Below, in pieces: positions 11,393 through 24,072 of a stretch of DNA of 64,000 nucleotides (positions are counted from its first letter, which is position 1; each line of letters starts with the position of its first letter). Below the pieces are notes generated by a model, which saw nothing but the letters and a program-made list of their open reading frames with translations, searched no databases and was not told the origin of the DNA. This DNA comes from Chrysoperla carnea (Eukaryota; Arthropoda; Insecta; Neuroptera; Chrysopidae), in assembly GCF_905475395.1 (NCBI RefSeq), contig NC_058338.1, positions 7,392,935 to 7,456,934 of the forward strand, written 5' to 3'. Both the position numbers and the translations under genes were made by a program.

Positions 11393-14300
11393 ATGTTTGA
11401 TAAAAAAGAAAATAATCATGAAGAACATAATAATATTGTTAAATCAAAAAAGAAAATATTTATTGAAAAAGTAACTTTATCACAATTACCAAAGAATGCA
11501 CCATCGATTTGTGAATTTTATGCTGATCAAAATATCTTGATTACTGGTGGTACTGGTTTTATGGGCAAAGTTTTAATTGAGAAATTACTTCGTTCATGTC
11601 CAAAAATTAAAGGAATATATTTAATAATGCGTTCGAAGAAAAATTATACGGATGAACAAAGATTAAATAAAATGTTTAATATACCTGTAAGTAGTACCTT
11701 CCTGATTTATTAGTATTTATGGAACTTTTCAAGAAGTTAATGAAATGGAACTTTGTGTGTTCATATTTCGAAAATGTTTGCAAGATTAAATTAAAGATAA
11801 AATGTTAAAGCCAATCAAAAGGCTAATCTGTCGTTGCACCATGTTTTTTTTCTTCTTAGCGTTTACATGATGAACATCTCTCCATACAATTTTTACCAGG
11901 CAATATGAACCTGGTGATACAATCTTAAATTCACTGTTGTTTTTACTTTTAGTTATTCGATAAACTAAAAGAACAAAATCCAGAATTTTCCACAAAAATA
12001 CAAATAATTAAAGGAGATATCAGCGAACTACAATATGGTTTATCTGATTCTGATTTAGAATTTATAATAAATGAAATAAACATTGTATTCCATGTGGCAG
12101 CATCGATTCGTTTTGATGATCCTTTGGCGAAGGCAATTTTAATTAATACACGAGGAACTAGAGAAATGTTAAGAATACTTAAACAAATGAAGAATTTGAA
12201 GGTAATCAATTTATCAAAAATATTTAGACAGGCTTTGTTTATAAAATCTTCTACAGCAGAGCTTGAAAATTTTAGTCCCAATTTTTTGGCTAAGTTTAGC
12301 CCCAAGTTCTTAACGCTTAAAAATATTGATACTAGGAACAAAATTTTGGTATTGGTGTTCATAAAACTGAATTTGTCCATTTCCGGTTGTCTGCTTGTCT
12401 GCAGTCGTCTATTTCAGCAATTAACTCAGTCAATTATTTATTTTCACTTGATTTATTATTAGGTTTACTTGCATACATCAACCACTTATAGCCAGATTGA
12501 TAAGGACATAGATGCAATTGAAGAAAAGGCTTACAAAGCAACAACCAATTGGGAAACTATGATAAAAGCAGCTGAAAATATGGATGCTAATGTGCTCAAT
12601 TTTCTTGAAAAAAAGTATGTTGTTTGTAAACTTCGCTCCAATACCATCAGAAATAAAATTTAATGAATTCGTCTTATTTTAGAATTATAAATAAATTTCC
12701 AAATACATACAATTTTTCCAAAAATCTATCTGAAGAAATTGTGGCAGAAAATTGTGGAGATATTCCAACAGTTATTTTTCGTCCAACAGTCGGTAAACAT
12801 TTATGTATTATTTAAATTTATTTATCAAATTATGTCATGCCCTTACTTGCTATATAAAACCGTTTTTATAAATTTATCTTTTACGAATTCTCGTACTCGT
12901 GAGCCGTTGTCTTTAACGGAGCCCGATAAATTTTAGATAGCGAGATCATTTACTTCCCTAAAAAGAATTCACTAACAAACTTGGTTTATTTTAGTGGTTG
13001 GTTCAGAAAATGAACCAATACCTGGATGGGTGGATAGCTTTAATGGACCAATGAGCTTAATTACAGGAGTTCAAGTTGGCATACTTCATACAATCTTAAT
13101 TGACGGTACTAAGATTTTAGATTGGTTACCTGTGGACAGAGCAATAAATGGAATGATAGCATCTGCATGGTATAAAGCGTTGGAGCAAACTCAGAGGAAT
13201 AAATGGTAATGGATTACTTACTCTAATACATGATGTTTCAGAATTGCATGGCAGTATTTAAGATTCGTGTTTTCTGGATATAAATATAAATATCCAGAAA
13301 GGATATAAATTATGAAGGATCCTTAGCTCATAATGCCCAATTTTCAAATTTTTCTAAGCTGGTATTTTGGTAACATCATCCTGTATTAATAAATATTATT
13401 ATTGCGAGTTTTATTAGCTGATGTAAAACTATAATGCACAGATAAGTCATAGAAGATTTCGGCTATTTTACTAATACTAATATTTTTGTAGCTTAGTAAT
13501 TAATTCATCAACCAGTGACTTTATACCATTAAAAAATAGTATGATGTTTGATTTTGGACTAAAACAAATTCTCAAAAATCCACCAAGTCGATTAATATGG
13601 TATCCATTTTGTGTTGGTACGCCGAATAAATATTTGTATTGGTTTTATTTTGTAACACTTCACTTGATTCCAGCCATATTTTTAAGTGTTTTATTGAAAT
13701 TTAGTAATCAAAAATTAAAGTAAGCAAATATTCTTATTTATTAATTTTTATTCCTAAGTAGGATATATCATGATATATGTTTTTTGAAGCCTCAGATAGT
13801 TCTCAATTTTAGGTTTTTAGTGTTATTTTATCTCTAAAATTTATGCTGCATTTATACGAGTGAACCGGATTGAAAGTAGAACCAAATTCGTAGATTCGAT
13901 CCAAAAATCACTCGTTATAATAATTTTGTGGAAATGCAAAGTAAAAAAAAACAGTATTTTGTCGATCATCAAATGTTTCTTCACATCTTTATACTAACTC
14001 GTAGAAACTTTATAAACTTGTAGACTTTATTCGAGGTATTTGATGACAAATGGCCCAGTTTCGTAAAAATCCATGTTAAACATTGTAAAAATAGGAAAAA
14101 AGTTTGGTGAAAAAAATCGCAACATTTGTCTAGGGCTTAGTTCTTGGATTTATTCTTCTTAAACTGATTTTGATCCTCACTATTATCTAAAGCAATAAAC
14201 TTTCAGACCAGTTTATTTAGAAAATAGAATATTGGATAATTAGGGCTTTGACGATATCAACAGGTCAGTTTTCAATTTACAAAGACAATTATGTTTAACT

Positions 14301-15680
14301 CTTGTAGTCCTAGAAAAAAAATGTAGGAAGGTCGAGGCTACTCCAATTCAGATCAACATTCAATTTAGGGCTCTCAAAAAATTCTGTTGATTTACCAATG
14401 GTTAATCTTTTTTTTAGTTTATTTAAATTATATCGCCGAGTATTTTACTCAAATATGCAGCTTCTTCCGTACATGTTAAATGATTGGATATTCAAAAATG
14501 ATAATTTTAAATCTTTGCATGCAATAATGAAACTAGAAGACATAAACACATTTTCGGTGAGTCAAATTAAGAATATCTGAAATTGAATTACCTTAATTAC
14601 TTTGTGCAAAATTTCTAGGTTGATTATTCTAATTATGATATCAAAGAACAATTGAATAGCCAAATGGATGCCTCAGCTTTGTATTTATTAAAAGAAAAGA
14701 ACTTTTCAAAAACACTTCATAGGCGATTATTAAATTTAAAAATGTAAGTTAAAAATTTAGATTTTTATTTCTTATCCCTTAGACTTGTTGATGAAACCAA
14801 ATATAACTGTTGAGTATCGCAATGCAGTGTTTTTCAATCTTTTTCATGTCGCGACCTCTTACTTCTGCCCTTATTATTATACTAGCTGATACGGACATGC
14901 GTTGCTGTGCAGCGAAGTAATTCTATCAAATGTGTATATTAACTCGAATCTTAGTCAAAATAAGTAGCCAACTTCGGAATCAAACGGAATAAGCTGAATT
15001 TTTGTACAAACCTTTATTTTGATAGTAAAAAAGTTGTCTCAAAAGTCACATATGCGGTCACGCGTGCGCGTCCTAAGATATTCAAGGTTAAAGGTCCCGG
15101 AAATCAGTTTTTTTGTTAATATCGTTTTTTTTTGCCATCAATGGTTTTATTTATTGTAAATAGAGGACGCAGAAGATGGTGCGCACTTCCTATAAAAAGA
15201 CGAACGAAAAAGTTATTTACCAAATTTCGATCTGAGGCTTAATTTCGAGATAATTAACCAAATCAATTAATAAATTTATCCAATGACAGAGTAGTTATGC
15301 ATATAGGGATGTCTTTAGCGTTGCATTTAATTATCATATTATCAATCTCACTTTTTTAAATTTTTATTAAATCAAACCCAGTTACGATAAAGACATGGTT
15401 CCGTTTCTCATTGATCTGTCATTGGATACATTTATTAATTGTTTTGGTTAATTATCTCGAAAATTAGGTCTCAGATCGAAATAAGCTTGTTTAGGCAAGC
15501 AAGAGTTTTGCAGTCAATTCTAGAATACTTTGTAAAATAATAAAACTTGTTTTTGTTTTTTTTTTTTTCAGAAAATATTATATGCATATTGCTTTAATTG
15601 GTTTTTTAATTATAAGTTCATTATTCATTGCGAATCTGTTTGCTAGAAAAATTTTCTATGATCGTTCCACATATAATTAA
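11393..15680 (+). CDS. Fatty acyl-CoA reductase FAR2 (9 exons, 538 aa)
   Basis: Exons: 11393-11686, 11953-12201, 12463-12614, 12683-12792, 12995-13205, 13492-13719, 14418-14556, 14619-14743, 15572-15680. The start ATG (MFDKKENN) is in a CCAAAATG context; the longer upstream frame has only a TTG. The cofactor motif is at residues 51-58. The catalytic segment is YNFSK (Y241, K245), where every other copy has YTFSK; the catalytic residues are kept. Exon 1 differs from that of FAR3 at three residues only. The C-terminus is unusual: it ends KIFYDRSTYN, so the basic KR tail of FAR1, FAR3, FAR6 and FAR7 is gone. A family-A repeat abuts the acceptor of exon 3. Intron 8 holds a Helitron end and an inverted-repeat element. 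Confidence 0.93.
12293..12452 (+). repeat. Family A repeat fragment next to the FAR2 exon 3 acceptor
   Basis: This is an internally deleted copy of the 3581-4128 repeat. It starts AGCCCCAAGTTCTTAACGCTTA and ends TATTTATTTTCACTTG. Only 10 bp separate its end from the exon 3 boundary at 12463, so it supplies most of the sequence upstream of that splice acceptor. Confidence 0.7.
14882..14935 (-). mobile_element. Helitron 3' terminus, truncated
   Basis: On the minus strand it ends CACAGCAACGCATGTCC...AGCTAG before T, the same 3' end type as the Helitron at 2566-3123. The extent of the rest of the element in FAR2 intron 8 is unclear. Confidence 0.6.
15223..15482. mobile_element. Inverted-repeat element in FAR2 intron 8
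   Basis: AATTTCGATCTGAGGCTTAA...GAGATAATTAACCAAA at the left is mirrored by TTTGGTTAATTATCTCGAAA...CTCAGATCGAAAT at the right. A related copy lies in the same intron of FAR4 (28536-28782), and an end fragment lies at 20383-20412 in FAR3. It is non-coding. Confidence 0.7.
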
Positions 15681-17183
15681 ATGTCTATTTAAATATTAAA
15701 TTAAATATATATATAAAACTTAAATTTAATTGTGTTTTATTTTCATTACATTTTTCCACTAATAATACCTACAGCTTTCCTCTTTTAATGGAATGCAGTT
15801 CTTTACGATTACCTAAACCTGTGTAAATAAGATTTAACGTATTTCTAACAAAATGCGACTGAATAAATACATATAGTTTTGCACGGAAAATGAAAAATAT
15901 CATGAAGGTTTCAATGGATCTAAAAAAAAATCGACTGGGAAAAATATCCCGAAAAAATAGATCCAGAAAAAATAAACCTAAAAAAATAGATCCCGAAAAA
16001 AAGTAACTGAATGTAATTGATAGTAATGAGAGTTAAATATTAATAAAATCGTAAATTTTTTGTGTTTCGTAGGCAAATTATTAATTATACGTAAAATTTC
16101 GTTTTTTGTGTTTGTTTTTACCGGCTGGTTGTTTTACTCTTAGTTACTGTATTTTCTGTATTAAAATGACTTTTAATAATATTTTGATAGGCGTATAATT
16201 AATTTTAAGGTCAGTTTATGATGATATTCAAATATGTCGTTACGGGTAAAATGATCCCTATTTTGTGTGTAAAATTATAATAGGTAAAATGATCCCTATT
16301 ATGTGGCGGGTTTTGCTTTTTAACCACCTTCTGAATGTACCTAATACACAAAATTCTTACGAAAAAAAAGGGTGGATGTGCCGCCATTTTAAGAAAAGCC
16401 ATTTCTATATCTTCGTAGCCGTGCACTTTAGATCGAAAATGGTAATTACCTTTATTTTAGATAATAAAATTTCCTATCTTTTCTGTCTGCTTTTCCTTTT
16501 TTTTTTGTATCACTTAGCGGTTATTTATGATCGATATCTCTTCTAATATTTGTTTAAACAATAAAATGCTAATAACTTAATTTTTAAATCTACAAATTTC
16601 CTAAAACTTTTACTTTAAACTTCGAAAACTAATATTTACAAAGTTATAATGCGTTCAATGTTCCAACCACCGGGTTCAAGGTTCCGGGGTCAAAAGCGGT
16701 CCGCATAGTGAAATGATGAAAATTCAATAAACATATAAAAAATATTAATGGCGCTGTACCTAAACTCGATTCGTCCTTGGATATAGACAAAGAGAATTAA
16801 AATTTTATTTATTATCTCGTATTTATTAAAAATAATATTCTAATGAATTAAAATATACATTAATATTTTATCGATTCAGGTCAAGTTTATTTGACCATTA
16901 ACGTTGGTCTGTCAAGTCCGTGTGTAGGAATCATCCAAGGGGAGGTTCAAACTATTGTTTATCATGTTAGATTATAAAGTAATTAAAAACAAGAAGCAAT
17001 TTTTTATAATAATATAAATACCGAAATAAAAAAAAGGGTGTTATAAGTTTGACCGCTATGTGTGTGTCTCTGTCTGTCTGCCTGTGGCATCGTAGCGGCT
17101 AAGCGGGTGAAACGATATTGATTTTTTTTGTTTCGTTTGAAAGGTAAGTTGACTCTAGGGTTCTTTCTCACTTTTATAAAAAC

Positions 17184-17277
17184 GTCAGTTGACGATCTGG
17201 AAATGATCGTCAACTGACATAGTCTGTACTACGTTCGAGTATTGAGTCTATTGTGACGTAGCCTTGGCTACGTCACA
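17184..17277. other. Two adjacent perfect hairpins
   Basis: Stem 1 pairs GTCAGTTGACGATC (17184-17197) with GATCGTCAACTGAC (17205-17218) over a 7-base loop. Stem 2 pairs TGTGACGTAGCC (17252-17263) with GGCTACGTCACA (17266-17277) over a 2-base loop. They are GC-richer than the flanks. They could be transposon ends or a structured RNA; their function is unknown. Confidence 0.5.
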
Positions 17278-17639
17278 CAGTGTGCACAGTGTGCTTCCAC
17301 AATTAAATGTCCTATCCATCGCAAATTTCTTACCAATATTTCTGAAGTCTTTTCCAACGTTTACTCTTCTTTCAATCAAAATCTTTTCGTAGCATCATCC
17401 AGTTCGATAGCCTCGACAAAATATTATGGTCTTATGGATCATTTTGGCCCATTTTGAATAGAGATTCAAACCTAAATCCGTATAAACCATCGTATCTACC
17501 GCTACAGAAAGTTCAGAGGCAGCCATTTGGCTGATGTTATTATTATTAATTTATTGAATTATACTTAATATTCGATTAATAAAAATATAACTAAGATTTT
17601 ATTTCATTTTTTTGTGCTTTTTAAAACTAAACTAAAATT

Positions 17640-17802
17640 AGGAAACTCAAATTGGATCACTCTTTATTCACGCTGTAAAATATGTATGTATTTAAATTAA
17701 ATCAAAATTATTTCGTATAAAATAAAATTTTAGAATATTTCATTAATTTAAAGTCAATGAAATCATTTACAATTTTTGTTGATTGTTCTCGAGTGTTCCA
17801 AA
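17640..17802 (+). promoter_or_regulatory. FAR3 upstream/promoter block
   Basis: This is a near copy of 11231-11392, with TATAAAAT at 17716-17723 and the same CCAAAATG start context. The duplication breakpoint lies near 17640, where similarity to FAR2 upstream sequence begins. Confidence 0.45.
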
Positions 17803-20800
17803 ATGTTTGATAAAAAGGAAAATAGTCATGAAGAACATAATAATATTGTTAAATCAAAAAAGAAAATATTTATTGAAAAAGTAACTTTATCACAATTACC
17901 AAAGAATGCACCATCGATTAGTGAATTTTATGCTGATCAAAATATCTTGATTACTGGCGGTACTGGTTTTATGGGCAAAGTTTTAATTGAGAAATTACTT
18001 CGTTCATGTCCAAAAATTAAAGGAATTTATTTATTAATGCGTTCGAAGAAAAATTATACGGATGAACAAAGATTAAATAAAATGTTTAATATACCTGTAA
18101 GTAGTACCTTCCTGATTTAATAGTATTTATGGAACTTCTCAAGAAGTTAATGAAATGGAACTCTGTGTGTTCATATTTCGAAAATGTTTCCAAGATTAAA
18201 TTAAAGATAAAATGTTAAAACCAATCAAAAGGCTAATCTGTCGTTGCACCATGTTTTTTTTCTTCTTAGAGTCTCTTATCTGGCATGATGAACATCTTTC
18301 CATACAATTTTTACCAGGCAATATGAACCTGGTGATACAATCTTAAATTCACTGTTGTTTTTATTTTTAGTTATTCGATAAACTAAAAGACGAAAATCCA
18401 GAATCACTCACAAAAATAAAAATAATTAAAGGAGATATCAGCGAACTACAATATGGTTTATCAGATTCGGATTTAGAATTTATAATAAATGAAATAAACA
18501 TTGTATTTCATGTGGCAGCATCGATTCGTTTTGATGATCCTTTGAAAGATGCCATTTTAATTAATACACGAGGAACTAGAGAAATGTTAAAAATACTTAA
18601 ACAAATGCAAAATTTGAAGGTAAGTAGGTATTCAATTTATCACAAATATTTAGGCAGCTTTTATTTTTAAACTAAAATTGAATCCACTAAAGCCATTTCT
18701 TTATATTTTATCATCTTCTACATCAGACCTTGAAAATTTTCATTATTATTATAGGTTTACTTGCATACATCAACCACTTATTGCAATATTGATAAGAACG
18801 TGGATACAATTGAAGAAAAGGTTTACAAAGCTACAAGCAATTGGGAAACGATGATAAAAGCCGCTGAAAATATGGATGCAAATGTGCTCAATTATCTTGA
18901 ACAAAAGTAAGCTGTTCTTAAACTTAGTTTTAAATACCATTAGAAATAAAGTTTAATGAATTCGTCTAATTTTAGAATTATAAATAAGTATCCAAATACA
19001 TACACGTTTTCCAAAAGCCTAGCTGAAGAAATTGTGGCGGAAAATTGTGGAGATATTCCAACAGTTATTTTTCGTCCAACTATCGGTAAAATTAAACAGT
19101 TATTTAATTTAATTTATCAAATTATGCCATGCCCTTACTTGCTATATAAAACCGTTGCCAAATTTATAAATCTATCTTTTACGAATTATTCGTGAGCCGT
19201 TGTCTTTTTCGGAGTCCGATAAATTTTAGATAGCGAGATCATTTACTTCCCTAAAAAGAATTCATTAACAAACTTGGTTTATTTTAGTGACTGGCTCAGA
19301 AAATGAACCAATACCTGGATGGGTGGATAACTTTAATGGACCAATGGGCCTAGTTCCAGGAGTACAAGTTGGTATACTTCATGCAGTGTTAATTGACGGT
19401 GCTAAGAAGTTAGATTGGTTACCTGTGGACAGAGCAATAAATGGAATGATAGCATCTGCATGGTATAAAGCGTTGGAACAAACTCAACGAAATAAATGGT
19501 AATATCTTAGGGACCTTATTTGGTGGAAGACAGAAATTTTTCTCAATTATTTCTAATTTTATTTCCCCCATCCCATCTGCCTCGAAAATGGCCGCTTGTT
19601 TCCTATGAAAGAAAATGCTCCACATCAACTCAGGAGCTTATTTACTACGCTGCAGAAAGTTGGGGATCATAGACTTTTTGCGTCCCATTTCCTTGAATAT
19701 AATTAAAAATGTCAATTCTGAAACATGTTTTTCTTGGGGGGATCATTATAGGACACTTTCCTCCAGTGTTGTTATTAATTGCGTGAAAGCTTAAAATAAT
19801 TTATTAATATTTCACTAATAAAAAAATTTAATTTATGAATTATTTATTTAAAAAATGATTCTCATTATAATCAATGACAATTAAAAAAAAATTAATAACA
19901 AAATTGAAACTTCCTACACGCGCCCTTTTATAACCTCGCGCCTGTAGACGCGTGCCTACTTTACCGTACAGAGAATCCGCCTTTGCAGATAAGCCTTAGA
20001 AGATGATTTTATGTTTTACTTAATACTAATATGTTTGTAGCTTAGTAATTAATTCATCAACCAGTGACTTTATACAAATTAATAATTGTATGGCGTTTGA
20101 TTTTGGGAGAAGTCAAATCGAAAAAAACCCACCAAGTCGATTAATATGGTATCCATTTTGTGTTTATACGCCGAATAAATATTTGTATTGGTTTTTTTTT
20201 ATAACACTTCACTTGATTCAAGCAATATTTTTAAGTGTTTTATTGAAATTTAGTAATCAAAAATTAAAGTAAGCAAACATTCTTATTTATTTATTTTTTA
20301 GCTAAGTAATCATGATATACAGGGTGTTGGGTTATTGATAGCAGAAAATTATATCAGTAAATTAAGCTTATCAAGACAAATGGAAAAGCTCTTTACCAAA
20401 TTTCGATCTGAGGCCTGCCTCGGGAGATGTGGCTATGAGAGAAATAGTAAGCCCTATTACTAGCCTTAGTTAAATTAGTTAAATACTGTCGAAAAGTGGG
20501 TTTTACCATAGCAGCTTGGGAACTGCAAATATCATGCTGGAAATATCGTAAACATTTTGTTTTCGGGGGAACATATTATGGGTAATTTTAAATGTTGTAA
20601 TCTTTTAAACTTATTAATCTTGGTTCGAGAAATAACAATAAATATTTAAGCTTTCAAAAAGTTCTATGCACTTTTCCAAAAATCCGTGCTTAGCTTTGTA
20701 AAAGTAGGGGAAAAGTTTGGTAGAAAAAAAAATAGAAAGGGGTGTTTGTCTTGGTCTTGATTCGTGTACTTATTCTTCGTCTTACAAGTCTTACGATATT

Positions 20801-21734
20801 AGTCTTACAAGTGGCTGAGATCAAGAGCTAAACTGATTTTGTTCCTCGCTATTGTCGAGAGCAATGAATTTTCAGACTGAATTATTTACAAAATAGAATA
20901 ATAATAGTTAGAGCTTTGACGAAATCTAGAAACCAGTTTTCAATTTATAAAGAAAATTTATTTTTATCACTTGTATAGTTCTTTTAGAAGGGTTCAAGAG
21001 CCCAAAGCAAGGAAGAGCTTGGAAAATTCATTTGATTTCTCACCTTTTTTTTAGTTTATTTAAGTTATATCGACGAGTATTTAATGCAAATATGAAGCTT
21101 TCGCCTTTCACGCTAAATGAATGGACATTTAAAAATGATAATTTTAAATCTTTGCATGCAATATTGAAACCAGAAGACATAGACACATTTTCGGTGAGTA
21201 AAATTAAGAATATCTGAAATTTAATTACCTAATACTTTGTGTAAAATTTTTAGGTGGATTATTCTAATTTTGATCTCGAAACACAATTTGATAGCCAAAT
21301 GGTTGGTTCAGCACTGTATTTATTAAAAGATAAGCACATTTCAAAAGAAACGCTTCATGGACGATTATTAAATTTAAAAATGTAAGTTAAAAATTTAGAT
21401 TTTTATTCCTCATCCCTTAGGCTTGTTGCTTTCCAAGCAAAATTAATACTTAAAAACAACAATCTCAACGCATATCGAAGCTACAACACATGTATATAAT
21501 ATCTCTCACTTAGATGCATTGCTTAACGCTTGTATTCTGTCATACTCGTAATATTTATATGCTCAGATGTAAATCGAAAATTCTGTATAATACATATTTA
21601 ATAACTTATAAATCAAAACTTTTTTTTTCAGAAAATTTTACATGCATATTGCATTTTTTGGTTTTTTAATTATAAGTTCATTATTCATTGCGAATTTGTG
21701 TGCTAGAAAAATTTTGTATAAACGTTTTATTTAA
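17803..21734 (+). CDS. Fatty acyl-CoA reductase FAR3 (9 exons, 537 aa)
   Basis: Exons: 17803-18096, 18371-18619, 18755-18906, 18976-19085, 19288-19498, 20041-20268, 21055-21193, 21254-21381, 21632-21734. TGGTGFMG is at 51-58 and YTFSK places the catalytic pair at Y241 and K245. This is the closest relative of FAR2: introns 1, 4 and 6 are alignable as well as the exons. It differs from FAR2 where it matters for the tail, ending ILYKRFI, the KRxx form. FAR2 has GVQVGILHTILIDGTKILDW where this copy has GVQVGILHAVLIDGAKKLDW. Intron 6 carries extra repeat sequence near 20329-20540 that FAR2 lacks. The frame is open throughout. Confidence 0.93.
21510..21575. repeat. Half MITE in FAR3 intron 8
   Basis: It runs from TAGATGCATTGCTTAACGCT to CAGATGTAAATC and matches one arm of the MITE at 10466-10712. 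Confidence 0.65.
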
Positions 21735-22021
21735 TTTAAATATATAAAAGTATTAATATTAATAATAATTTTGCGTTTTTTTTTTTAAAACTTTTTTACT
21801 TATAGTACAAGCTTTTTCCTTTTAGTTTTAATGGAATTGATTACAGTTACTGTAGAACTTCGGTAAGTTAAAAACCAACGGAAATGTTAAGTTAATTTAA
21901 TTATTTGTTATAACTTCATTAATGTAGACGAAAAATAAGATAATGTAGACGAAAAGATAAGAACTAGAATAACACTTTAAGTCAGAAAATTAATCGTAAA
22001 TATAATATTTTTTATTTAAAA

Positions 22022-22349
22022 CGTTTTTTCGAAAATCGTTAGCTTTCAGAGGAAATGTTACTTAAAAATATGTAATATATTGCATTTAATCGAAAGGCAC
22101 GCAAACTAGCTATACAAAAAATGCTTTAGCCAAAAGGTGACAAGAGCAATAGAGAAAGTTCGCGTGTGTCCATGACTTTGACCTGAAATTCTAGTTTTAA
22201 GGTCATTTGGCCTTGATCTTCGGATGATGTTGAAAATTTAACCTGGGCTTAAAATTTATTAAAACAGGCGAATGCTAGCGTCTTTTCTTTCGATTAAATA
22301 TATTTTTAGGTCGCATTTCTTCCGAAAGCTAACGATTTTCGAAAAAATG
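22022..22349. mobile_element. MITE with ~33-bp TIRs
   Basis: The left end CGTTTTTTCGAAAATCGTTAG, then CTTTC, is mirrored by GAAAGCTAACGATTTTCGAA at the right. The interior is non-coding. A weakly related stretch lies at 35811-35960 in FAR5 intron 8. Confidence 0.7.
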
Positions 22350-23405
22350 TTTTAACTAAAAAAATGTTAGTTTTGAATCAACTTTCTAATTTAAATTGTT
22401 ATTCTATTTCTTACCTTTTAGGATTGAAATTGACTATTGAAGCAACCCGGATTTCTAGTTCCAATCTGATGCTAGAACATCGTCCCCCACCAAACTCTGT
22501 AACTTTACTTTAACTAGAAAACATGCTATTAGCCATAATAGATTAGCCATATCGTTCGTTTTAACAAGTTTTAAATAAAAGAATTTTTGCAATGAATTCG
22601 AATAATAAAAAAAATCAAATATACAATTATAAGCATGAAGTGAAATAACAAAAATTTTCGGGCTTCGTGAAAGAAAACACAGCCAATATTAATAATTAAT
22701 ATAAAATTTATTAAATTATTTATTAAAAACATTAAAAGCATTGTAGACAACAATCAAATGTATTGTATTCAAATTGTGCGGTCACATTATGTAAAATTTT
22801 TCCATTTGGGGGCTTTGTATTCGTTATAATTATAATTATCATGATCACGACCATTCGATCAGGGCTGCACAAGAGATTTCATAATTAAGAATATGATAGA
22901 TTTTAGACCCGTATGCAGGAATCATCCAAGACCAGGGTCAATTTTTTGTTTATTAAGTCAGTACAATATAAAAATACTCTTTTTTCGAGTAAGATAACCT
23001 TTCATTATGCTCGCTAAGATCCTGATTTTCTGTTTGCTTGAACTACGGTAAAGCCCACTTTTCGACAGAATTTAACGAATTTTCTTCCAAAGAATATGAA
23101 TAGGGCTTACTATTAAATACCAAAGTTTCAGAAGTTTTGACAATTTCAAACTCGAGATAATTAATGCCTAAGTTCCTAAATTCCACAATTTATGTCTAAA
23201 TTAATATCACGAAAACAAAACGACTTGATGCTATTTTTTTTTATTCTAAAAGCATTTCTTTGACCTCTTTTACTTTTTTTCTCAATTCTGTTGAAAGAAT
23301 TTTTTAATATCGTGAAAAATAGTTGGGATGACAGTAAGTTTTGCATGCTTTAACACTTGAAATCGCAAACTTTGCAGCTGATTATCTCACAGCAAAAAAA
23401 ACTTT

Positions 23406-23543
23406 TTCTGTTACTGCCCGGCGCTCATACAGCAGCGAAGGAAATGGTTTGGTCCAGCCATAGTCGAACCAGAAGAAATTAGAAAACTCAGCGCTAGGCA
23501 AATCCTGGGTTTCAGCACATCAGTTGGTTATAATAGCCACTGA
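23406..23543 (+). pseudogene. LINE ORF2 C-terminal fragment
   Basis: The frame reads FCYCPALIQQRRKWFG, then EPEEIRKLSARQILGF and a TGA. This matches the zinc-knuckle tail that follows RNase H in insect non-LTR retrotransposons (CxCPAL...RR...LG). It is 5'-truncated and belongs to a different family from the LINE in FAR4 intron 6. Another CpG-rich stretch follows to about 23650. Confidence 0.6.
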
Positions 23544-24072
23544 AAAGCGTAGCGGGGATAGAGTACAAGGGTCTTTTTGGTTAGGTGCTCTGAACCATTG
23601 CTTCGAGGCGCGATGCTCGAGCATGGCCCGCTAATCTCCATACCCATACCCCCCATACCCATCTCACAGCAAATATTATTTTGAGTCTGTAAAAAAAGGT
23701 CACAACCGTCAACGTGAAAGTTTGCGAAATAGATTGAACAGCTAATTAGTCAGGGGAAATGCGTTTCATAAATAGATGCATCTACATGACTATATTGTTA
23801 AAGTTAATGTGGAGAGATTCTTAATCAGAAGGATTTGACCCCCAAAACCCCCTGCCTGATTGCACCAGTTTGTGAAAGATTACTTTTAAAATTTAAGAAC
23901 AGTGGTATTTGTACCACCCTGTACCAAATACTTGCATTTACGTAAGATTATGTGTTACATATGCATCTAAACAAATATTTTTGTCTTTATGTATACATTT
24001 TGTTTAATATTAAGGCAATAATCCATCAAAACAGTTCGTACGAATTTCGCTTGATGTTTCAGTTATCTCAAA

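Larger units (their letters stand above)
15681..17802. other. Intergenic region FAR2-FAR3
   Basis: It holds a degenerate A-rich tandem (~22-bp units such as AAATAGATCCCGAAAAA, 15912-16004). It also has a direct repeat of GGTAAAATGATCCCTATT at 16247 and 16283, a dispersed-repeat segment at 17025-17165 related to 43400-43510, two perfect hairpins (17184-17277), and the FAR3 promoter block from 17640. I see no gene. The open frames on both strands at 16211-16546 show no recognisable protein. Confidence 0.55.
21735..24072. other. Intergenic region FAR3-FAR4
   Basis: It contains a fragment of a Tigger-like end (CTGTAGAACTTCGGTAAGTT, near 21859), a MITE (22022-22349) and a LINE C-terminal fragment (23406-23543). 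A segment at 23045-23150 (AAGCCCACTTTTCGACAG) is related in reverse to 20440-20510 in FAR3 intron 6. The remaining AT-rich sequence shows no gene. Confidence 0.6.
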
